DNA of 6,045 nt, taken from Myxococcales bacterium (GTDB lineage Bacteria; Myxococcota_A; Polyangia; Palsa-1104). A program made the translations under genes and the position numbers. The notes under the pieces are model-generated. The model did not search any database and was not told the origin of the DNA. It saw nothing but the letters and a program-made list of their open reading frames with translations. Location: positions 1 through 6,045 of the forward strand of contig JAHFDU010000250.1 of the NCBI GenBank assembly GCA_023248835.1. The letters are read 5' to 3'. Below are positions 1 through 4,669 of the stretch, one piece after another. Position 1 is the stretch's first letter; each line of letters opens with the position of its first letter.

Positions 1-76
1 ATGCAGTGCGCGGGATTGTGACAGTCCGGAGTGCTGCAGCGAGCCGGTTTGTTCTGGCAATTCGGTCTGTAGCGGG

Positions 77-211
77 CTAACCTGTCAATCTCTGCCCAAT
101 CGATGTAACGGGTGGGTCAACGTCTCCGATTGTGATGGCCACGATCCAGAAGACCCCGACAACGACTGCTACAATTGCTGCACTTGCTGCTAGTACTAGC
201 GGGGGGATCAC
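77..211 (-). CDS. possible small single-pass membrane protein (44 aa), start overlapping the propeller-gene stop
   Basis: This is a candidate gene only. A GTG codon at 211-209 overlaps the TGA stop of the propeller gene (210-208) as GTGA, an arrangement often seen in translationally coupled genes. The 44-residue product has a hydrophobic stretch at about residues 2-28 (IPPLVLAAS, AAIVAVVVGVFWIVAITIG), long enough for one membrane helix. A short polar tail rich in Asp, Pro and Thr follows, with no Cys. There is no good Shine-Dalgarno site, only a short G run just before the GTG, so translation would depend on re-initiation by ribosomes leaving the upstream gene. I recognise no family. The frame stays open upstream inside the propeller gene, so it could be a chance frame. 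A hydrophobic run of this length ending in a stop is suggestive but not proof. Confidence 0.28.
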   Translation of the reverse strand: MIPPLVLAASAAIVAVVVGVFWIVAITIGDVDPPVTSIGQRLTG

Positions 212-1785
212 AGCCCCAGCGCGTAAAATTTTCCTTGCGCCGGAAGGTAGATCACGCCATTGGTTCCGATCACCGGTGCTCCGGATCCAGCGATCGGTGC
301 CGCCCATTTTTTCTGTCCTAGCGGTGTCACGGCATGGAAATTTTTTCCGGTCACGACGTACAGGGTGCCGGCCGCATCAACAAGCGGAGGAACCAACGGC
401 ACGGTGCGGACGTCATTTTCCAACACAAGTTGCCACTTGGATTGCCCCAATGGTGTCACCGCCTCAACGCTTGCTTGGCTTTTGTTGGTAGCGGGGATGT
501 ATTGAGAGCTGAGCATATAGATCGTGCCATCAGCGGCGATGGCAAGATCTTGGGTGGCTGCGCCAGATACTTTGTACGCCCACTTTTTTTGTCCAAGCGG
601 CGTTAGGGCATAGAGGAATTGCCCAGGGTTGGCATTGGCAGAGTCAAACGAAGGGACGTAAATGGTGCCATCCTCGGCTATCGAAGCGCTGCCGTTGAGG
701 CTGAAGCTGTCTGTGGTAAACACCCATTTTTGCGCGCCTGCTGGGGTTACGGCGTAGATTTTGGCATCACCCGCATAGTAGCTGGCGCCGACGTAGATGG
801 TACCGTCCGCGGCGATGGCGGGAGCAGACCAGGCTGCGTCGGCCCCCGATTGGTAAGGGAAAAGGCTCCAAAACAGATCCCCGTCCTGTTTTCGGGCAAT
901 GAGCGCCATGCCGTTGTTCGCGCCGTAAACAGTTCCATCGGCGGCGATGGCTGGAATGGGGAGCGCGCCACCGTACGCGGCTCCCCCGATGGAGTATTTC
1001 TCCTTTCCGTCGACCGGATTCAGTGCATTCAGAAATGAAATCGGATCGACAAACAAGACGGTGCCGTCCGATCCAATGGCAGGCGATGAATGGACAAAGC
1101 ATGGAATGTTGGCCACCGACCATTTAACCGTACCGTCTGGCTTCACTGCATAAAAAAGGAACCGCTGAGTGGGGTCGTCTGGGCTGGCGCAAAAATAGAT
1201 CGTTCCATCTGCGGCCACGACTGGTGAGCCAGCGACAAGTCCATCCAAATCGACCGCCCACTTTACGATTGGGCTCGAGGCGGGTCCCGTAAGGCCGCTG
1301 CGCCCGGTGTGCGCAGGGCAACCATTCCACATCGGCCAGGGCGAGCCCGGTTCAAGGCCTTTTGTGTCGCCACAGGATGCACCACCACCAGGCGCCACGC
1401 ATTGCGTTCCGTTACGCATGTACCCGGCGTCGCAGACAAAATCGCAACTGCCGTTGCAGGTCGCGGTCGCATGCGTTGGCGTTGCGGCGCTGCAGTCGTT
1501 GCCGCAACCACCGCAGTGATGGAGACTCGAGTTGGTATCGGTGCACAATCCGTTGCACGTCGTGGCGCAGCTGGCACTGCATTTGCCCGCGACACAAAAC
1601 GGCGCCGGGTCCAGGCAGGCAATTCCACAGCCACCGCAATTTTGGGTATCACTTGTTGTGTCTGCGCAATTCTGCCCACAGCGCGTACCGTCAGCCTCGC
1701 AGCTTGCATCTTCCTGCATAGCTCGTTTTTTTTGCAGGCAGGCGAATTGCAAGCAGATGTAGAATCCAATTGAAATCCGACGCAT
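208..1785 (-). CDS. exported Cys-rich protein with C-terminal PQQ-like beta-propeller (525 aa)
   Basis: Predicted secreted or surface-anchored protein of unknown role. The ATG at 1785 is chosen because AAGGAG lies 6 nt upstream; the frame runs on to 2349 but there it opposes hicBA. Residues 1-16 (MRR, then a short hydrophobic stretch ending LQFAC) look like a signal peptide, possibly a lipoprotein signal with Cys16 as lipid site, although the lipobox is not canonical. Residues 29-138 hold about 18 cysteines, including two modules with NCGGCG or HCGGCG cores (50-57 and 91-98), of the kind common in secreted myxobacterial proteins. After a linker (WPMWNGCPAHTGRSG, 150-164), eight DGTIY-type strands recur at about residues 193, 240, 283, 327, 372, 419, 472 and 509, alternating with AVTPLGQKKW-type strands. 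This is the pattern of an eight-bladed PQQ-like propeller. I see no catalytic or PQQ-ligand signature, so a binding or scaffold role is more likely than dehydrogenase activity. Codons 18-20 contain a run of eight A. The fold is well supported; the function is unknown. Confidence 0.9.
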   Translation of the reverse strand: MRRISIGFYICLQFACLQKKRAMQEDASCEADGTRCGQNCADTTSDTQNCGGCGIACLDPAPFCVAGKCSASCATTCNGLCTDTNSSLHHCGGCGNDCSAATPTHATATCNGSCDFVCDAGYMRNGTQCVAPGGGASCGDTKGLEPGSPWPMWNGCPAHTGRSGLTGPASSPIVKWAVDLDGLVAGSPVVAADGTIYFCASPDDPTQRFLFYAVKPDGTVKWSVANIPCFVHSSPAIGSDGTVLFVDPISFLNALNPVDGKEKYSIGGAAYGGALPIPAIAADGTVYGANNGMALIARKQDGDLFWSLFPYQSGADAAWSAPAIAADGTIYVGASYYAGDAKIYAVTPAGAQKWVFTTDSFSLNGSASIAEDGTIYVPSFDSANANPGQFLYALTPLGQKKWAYKVSGAATQDLAIAADGTIYMLSSQYIPATNKSQASVEAVTPLGQSKWQLVLENDVRTVPLVPPLVDAAGTLYVVTGKNFHAVTPLGQKKWAAPIAGSGAPVIGTNGVIYLPAQGKFYALGL

Positions 1786-1791
1786 GGAGAG

Positions 1792-1797
1792 CTCCTT
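1792..1797 (-). promoter_or_regulatory. ribosome binding site of the propeller gene
   Basis: On the minus strand the sequence reads AAGGAG followed by six bases (CTCTCC) and then ATG at 1785. This near-perfect Shine-Dalgarno site fixes the start of the propeller protein and rejects the 188-codon upstream extension of the same frame. I could not identify a convincing -10/-35 pair for this gene; TTGCTG and GTAGTA with a 17-nt spacer lie upstream but match the consensus poorly. Confidence 0.8.
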
Positions 1798-1852
1798 GAT
1801 CTGTGCGCCATAGGTACTACAGGGACGAGAAAGTTGCCAGCAAGCGAAGTCA

Positions 1853-1873
1853 CCGGCGAAGGTACTGCGCCGG
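1853..1873. promoter_or_regulatory. GC-rich inverted repeat in the divergent intergenic region
   Basis: CCGGCG (1853-1858) and CGCCGG (1868-1873) form a perfect 6-bp inverted repeat around a 9-nt centre that contains GGTACT. GGTACT also occurs at 1813-1818 and 1927-1932, so there are three copies in 120 bp. The repeat lies 68 bp upstream of the propeller start and 114 bp upstream of hicB. It could be an operator or a hairpin in the propeller mRNA leader. The sequence shows symmetry only; binding is inference. Confidence 0.25.
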
Positions 1874-1944
1874 CTCCACCGCGGCACCCGCTCGCCTGCA
1901 CATTCCTCTAATCCGATCAGCCAATTGGTACTATCGTCTATCGT

Positions 1945-1961
1945 CAAAGGTTGGTTCTTTG
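1945..1961. promoter_or_regulatory. inverted repeat over the hicBA -35 box, candidate operator
   Basis: CAAAG (1945-1949) and CTTTG (1957-1961) form a perfect 5-bp inverted repeat with a 7-nt spacer, centred on the proposed -35 hexamer at 1951-1956. Toxin-antitoxin operons are commonly autorepressed at such sites. This HicB lacks a recognisable C-terminal DNA-binding domain, so the repressor could be the HicAB complex, another protein, or none. The arms are short, so chance is a real alternative. Confidence 0.3.
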
Positions 1962-1979
1962 TTGCTTCTCGCTCATAAT
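1951..1979 (+). promoter_or_regulatory. predicted sigma70-type promoter of hicBA
   Basis: TTGGTT (1951-1956) and CATAAT (1974-1979) are separated by exactly 17 nt, a good match to a housekeeping -35/-10 pair. Transcription would begin about 6-8 nt after the -10 box, at 1985-1987, which is the hicB ATG itself (1987). The mRNA would then be leaderless or nearly so. The promoter probably serves hicB and hicA and may extend into the cytidylyltransferase gene. The assignment rests on consensus matching alone. Confidence 0.5.
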
Positions 1980-1986
1980 GGAGAGC

Positions 1987-2214
1987 ATGAAGAGGACCAA
2001 ACAGTTTACGGCGATCATCCAGCAGGAAAAAAAACTCTATGTCGCCGTTTGTCCTGAACTCGACGTCGCCAGCCAAGGCAAGACCGTCGATCAAGCGCGA
2101 AAGAATCTTGGCGAAGCGATCAGGTTGTTGCTGCAGACGGCGTCTGCCTCTGAAATCAAGCGTCGCCTCCGCGGCACGACGTATGTCACACAGGTAGAGG
2201 TCGTGGTTGGGTAG
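1987..2214 (+). CDS. hicB: HicB-family antitoxin (75 aa)
   Basis: Antitoxin of a type II toxin-antitoxin pair; it binds and neutralises the HicA mRNA interferase encoded next to it. The protein has the compact HicB fold pattern: a strand FTAIIQ (7-12), YVAVCPELD (18-26), ASQGKT (28-33), then a helix DQARKNLGEAIRLLLQ (35-50) and a closing strand YVTQVEVVV. The length is usual for the short HicB branch, which lacks the C-terminal helix-turn-helix or ribbon-helix-helix of longer members. I chose the ATG at 1987; the same frame has an ATG at 1978 and a TTG at 1951, but these fall in the proposed promoter and have no ribosome site. GGAG sits only 3 nt before the 1987 ATG, too close for a strong Shine-Dalgarno. 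A run of eight A (2027-2034) covers codons 14-16. The end overlaps hicA by 8 nt. Confidence 0.95.
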   Translation: MKRTKQFTAIIQQEKKLYVAVCPELDVASQGKTVDQARKNLGEAIRLLLQTASASEIKRRLRGTTYVTQVEVVVG

Positions 2215-2428
2215 GCTGGCCGTTCTGTCCGGGAAAGCAGTCTGCAAGATTTTGACCGACCATGGATTTGTGAGAATACGAACGCGAGGCAGCCATATTA
2301 TCATGCAAAGAAAAACCCAGGACTCAACGATCACCGTACCCGTTCCCAATCATCGAACGTTGGCGGTTGGCACCCTGCTCTCGATCATTCACCAATCAGT
2401 CTTGCCACGATCTCTTTTTGAGTCTTAA
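2207..2428 (+). CDS. hicA: HicA-family mRNA interferase toxin (73 aa)
   Basis: Toxin of the HicBA pair; HicA proteins are small double-stranded-RNA-binding-fold ribonucleases that cut mRNA when HicB is lost. The start is a TTG at 2207, preceded by GAGG at 2197-2200 with a 6-nt spacer; an in-frame TAG at 2195 excludes longer versions. The product opens with LAVLSGKAVCKIL (4-16), continues with DHGFVRIRTRGSHIIMQRK, in which His30 of the GSH motif is the expected catalytic residue, then TITVPVPNHRTLAVGTL (41-57) and SIIHQSVLPRSLFE. All family hallmarks and the usual length are present, so the toxin looks intact. The 8-nt overlap with hicB means translation is probably coupled, keeping toxin and antitoxin in balance. 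Confidence 0.96.
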   Translation: MGRLAVLSGKAVCKILTDHGFVRIRTRGSHIIMQRKTQDSTITVPVPNHRTLAVGTLLSIIHQSVLPRSLFES

Positions 2429-2440
2429 GGGGGCGATGCT

Positions 2441-3160
2441 GTGGTGACAAATCCTCTGCTGATCTTGGTTCCGGCGCGAGGTGGTTCTAAAGGGCTGCCG
2501 CGAAAAAACATTCGCCAGCTTGGCGGCGTCCCGCTCTTGCAGTGGTCGCGCGAAGCGGTTGAGCAAGCGGGGCTTGACGCCAAAGTGGTGCTCTCGACCG
2601 ACGACACCGAGACCGCCGAAGTGGGTCGGGCCTGCGGTCTGCAAGTGCCGTTTATGCGGCCAGCGGAGTTTGCCACCGACACGGCGTCGGCGGTTTCGGT
2701 GGTGCGCCATGCGCTCGACTGGTACGCCGAACGCAAAATTGAATTTGAAAATATTTTGCTTTTGCAACCAACCTCGCCCTTTCGATCACCGGCGGCGCTG
2801 GCGCAAAGCGTGGAATTTTTGGCCGACTCGAATGTCGATGGTGTTCTCGGCTGTAAACCGATCCATCGCGCTTTGTATGCCCTCTATTACACCGACGAAA
2901 ACGGACTGCTCTCGTCGGTGGTCGAGCGATCCGAAAGTGGCGACGAAAATCACCGTCGACAGAACGTACGTACATTGTACACGCCAAATGGCGCACTCTA
3001 TCTGGTGCGCACCGCAGCGTTTCGTCGCGAACACACGGTGATGCCAAAACGAACTCGCGCCATTGTCATGGATCAGGTAGCCAGCCTCGACATCGACGAC
3101 GCGGTCGATTGGTCGGTAGCCGAAGCGCTGGTCGCCGCCAAGGTCACCTGGCGGAAGTAA
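2441..3160 (+). CDS. neuA: CMP-N-acetylneuraminate-type cytidylyltransferase (239 aa)
   Basis: Cytoplasmic enzyme that joins CTP and a nine-carbon sugar acid to give the CMP-activated donor for surface-glycan synthesis. Visible motifs are the CTP-binding PARGGSKGLPRKN (11-23), STDD (52-55), RPAEFATDT (73-81), LLQPTSPFR (107-115), RRQN then PNGALYLVR (182-190), and SLDIDD (215-220), whose aspartates are expected to bind the catalytic metal. Length is normal for single-domain members. The GTG at 2441 follows a G run (2429-2433) by 7 nt; GTG 2444 is an alternative. An ATG at 2436 is out of frame and stops at once. It starts 12 nt after hicA, so it may share the hicBA transcript. The substrate could be sialic, pseudaminic or legionaminic acid (NeuA, PseF or LegF); no synthase gene is here to decide, so the symbol is a family-level label. 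Confidence 0.92.
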   Translation: MVTNPLLILVPARGGSKGLPRKNIRQLGGVPLLQWSREAVEQAGLDAKVVLSTDDTETAEVGRACGLQVPFMRPAEFATDTASAVSVVRHALDWYAERKIEFENILLLQPTSPFRSPAALAQSVEFLADSNVDGVLGCKPIHRALYALYYTDENGLLSSVVERSESGDENHRRQNVRTLYTPNGALYLVRTAAFRREHTVMPKRTRAIVMDQVASLDIDDAVDWSVAEALVAAKVTWRK

Positions 3161-3169
3161 CGCGCAGGA

Positions 3170-3182
3170 GGGTTTTCAACCC
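3170..3182 (+). other. short hairpin just after the cytidylyltransferase gene
   Basis: GGGTT-TTC-AACCC forms a perfect 5-bp stem with a 3-nt loop, starting 9 nt after the stop codon. GGA (3167-3169) and TCC (3187-3189) could extend it around an internal loop. The only T run (3199-3203) lies 16 nt further on, so it is not a textbook terminator, but it may protect the mRNA 3' end or slow polymerase. Confidence 0.3.
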
Positions 3183-3208
3183 ATGCTCCAAGCTCGTATT
3201 TTTCCTAA

Positions 3209-3312
3209 GAGTGGGAACGCCCACCCAGTGACCCCGGCTGACGGCACGCCCACCCCCTATGAGTGGGAACGCCCACCCGTTGACCCCGGCTGACGGCACG
3301 CCCACCCCCTCC
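3209..3312. repeat. 52-bp tandem repeat, two copies
   Basis: Units 3209-3260 and 3261-3312 match at 48 of 52 positions; they differ at unit positions 19-20 and at the last two bases. Each unit contains GTGGG-AACG-CCCAC, a perfect 5-bp stem with a 4-nt loop (3211-3224 and 3263-3276). ACGCCCACCC occurs twice per unit, four times in all. The block sits between two convergent genes, a usual place for dispersed palindromic elements of the REP kind. The unit is not a multiple of three and carries stops, so it does not encode a repeated peptide. Whether it recurs elsewhere in the genome cannot be seen here. Confidence 0.9.
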
Positions 3313-3351
3313 TGCCAGCCGAAGCGATTGCTATGTGCGAAGAATATCGGC

Positions 3352-3380
3352 AACACGATTCGAAAAGTTGCGTGTTTTTT
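3352..3380 (+). terminator. possible rho-independent terminator downstream of the cytidylyltransferase gene
   Basis: AACACG (3352-3357) pairs with CGTGTT (3371-3376) across a 13-nt loop, and the 3' arm runs into six T (3375-3380). The stem is modest and the loop large. It is oriented to stop plus-strand transcripts before they enter the convergent flippase gene, whose stop codon is at 3381-3379. Read the other way it has no following T run, so it is not obviously bidirectional. Confidence 0.35.
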
Positions 3381-4662
3381 ACGTTGCCTTGAGCGAATAG
3401 TAGCGCGCTGCCATGAGCAGAAGAACCGAGCGCAGGCTCATCGATATCAGGCGACCCAACAGCGCACCGACGAGGCCAAACTGCCGCGCCAACAGCAGGC
3501 CGGCGACGATGTTGACGATGGCGCTGGAGATGGTGGCGGCGGGGATAATCCAGGTGCGACCAAGATAAAACAGCACCAGCGCGCCGGGATAGTAAAGCGC
3601 CTCGACGATCACCGAGAGGCAGAGCAGCGGCACCAAGGCAAATGCGCTGTGCAAATTGGTCGACACCAGCACCCAGAAAATCGGTACGCCGGCGCCAATC
3701 AGTACGGAGGAGCCGAGGCCGATACCAGCGAACGACAGGACAAAGCTGCGCAGTCGCCGGCGTAGTGCCGCGGCACCGCCGGCGCGGAAAATTTCGCCGA
3801 TTTCGACTGCAGAGGCTTCATTCCAGGCGGCTACCGCCATGCTGCCGGGCGATACCACGGTTTGCGCTGCAGTGTAACGACCGAGCTCTGGCTTGAGATC
3901 GCACACCTCTAACACCCAACGATCGCCCCACTGCTGCATCGAGCTCGCCACCAGATGGAAAACGAAAGGCACTGACAGCCGCACGCCCTCCCACAGCAGC
4001 GATTCCTTCATTTCGCCCTTGAGCGCAAGCAAAACAAAAACCAGCGACACTACGCTGTCGAGCAGATAGGCGATCGCCGAAGCTTCGATGGTGCCGCGCA
4101 GGCCGCGATGAAAGTAGCCCACCAGCAACAGGCCACTGCAGAGCAGTGCGACAAACTGGGTGACCTGAAAGGCCGCGGCCGCAAATGGCCGCTGCGCCGA
4201 TTTGAGATAGAGCGGCGGAATTTGTGCGACGACGCTGCCCCAGCCCGCCCAGATGATACAGCTCAGCTCCCAGCGACCAAACAGTCCAATTCGCACCGGC
4301 GCGAAAAGCAGCACCGGAATTTCAATCACTGCCGCCAGGGTTGCCGAGACCACCAGCAACCAGCGCGAAATACCGCCGACCCGCCGGACCGCGGCTTGTC
4401 GATCTTGGTTGTCGAAATAAAAGCGCGACACTGCCGCCGATAACCCGAGCGACAAAACCGGCGGCAGAAAGGCGATCGCGGTTTGCGCCAGCCCGTACTG
4501 GCCGTAATCGGTGGCGGACAGCCGTCGAGAATACAGCGGCAACAGAATCAGACTGGCGATGCGCGGCAAAGTGGCGGCGACAAAATAGATCAGCGCCGGC
4601 GCGGCTATGCGCTGACTTTGCAACAGTCGATGCCAGTGTGCTTGCAGCTTAGAAAAAAACAT
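3379..4662 (-). CDS. Wzx-type oligosaccharide flippase (427 aa)
   Basis: Predicted inner-membrane protein of the polysaccharide-transporter branch of the MOP superfamily, which moves undecaprenyl-linked oligosaccharide units from the cytoplasmic to the periplasmic face. It is hydrophobic along its whole length, with about 12 likely helices. The N-terminal pattern RIASLILLPLYSRRLSATDYG (34-54) is characteristic of the family, and charged residues inside membrane regions such as QQWGDRWVLEV (243-253) fit the Wzx pattern. Length is normal. The ATG at 4662 lies 7 nt after the stop of the coiled-coil gene and has no visible Shine-Dalgarno site, so translation probably depends on coupling. A T run of seven follows the ATG directly (4659-4653). 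The exported glycan cannot be deduced. An exopolysaccharide or teichuronic-type exporter of the same superfamily is the main alternative. Confidence 0.9.
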   Translation of the reverse strand: MFFSKLQAHWHRLLQSQRIAAPALIYFVAATLPRIASLILLPLYSRRLSATDYGQYGLAQTAIAFLPPVLSLGLSAAVSRFYFDNQDRQAAVRRVGGISRWLLVVSATLAAVIEIPVLLFAPVRIGLFGRWELSCIIWAGWGSVVAQIPPLYLKSAQRPFAAAAFQVTQFVALLCSGLLLVGYFHRGLRGTIEASAIAYLLDSVVSLVFVLLALKGEMKESLLWEGVRLSVPFVFHLVASSMQQWGDRWVLEVCDLKPELGRYTAAQTVVSPGSMAVAAWNEASAVEIGEIFRAGGAAALRRRLRSFVLSFAGIGLGSSVLIGAGVPIFWVLVSTNLHSAFALVPLLCLSVIVEALYYPGALVLFYLGRTWIIPAATISSAIVNIVAGLLLARQFGLVGALLGRLISMSLRSVLLLMAARYYSLKAT

Positions 4663-4669
4663 TGCTGCA

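Noticed and set aside
189..200. Perfect 12-bp palindrome GCTAGTACTAGC just after the propeller stop
   Set aside because: No T run follows on either strand and the palindrome has no loop; about one such palindrome is expected by chance in 6 kb.
1309..1773. Long plus-strand frames (for example 154 codons) opposite the Cys-rich part of the propeller gene
   Set aside because: They are antisense shadows of a strongly biased Cys/Thr-rich coding region, with no ribosome site or recognisable domain.
1786..2349. 188-codon upstream extension of the propeller frame on the minus strand
   Set aside because: It lies opposite hicB and hicA, lacks domain logic or an export signal, and a strong AAGGAG site marks the start at 1785.
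2503..2512. Slippery-looking A AAA AAC in the cytidylyltransferase gene
   Set aside because: It is fully explained by the conserved Arg-Lys-Asn of the CTP-binding motif, and the -1 frame gives no sensible product.
2966..2973. GTACGTAC palindrome inside the cytidylyltransferase gene
   Set aside because: It lies in conserved coding sequence (Asn-Val-Arg-Thr) and is short enough for chance.
3209..3312. Possible CRISPR array
   Set aside because: There are only two units in direct tandem with no unique spacers between them and no cas gene.
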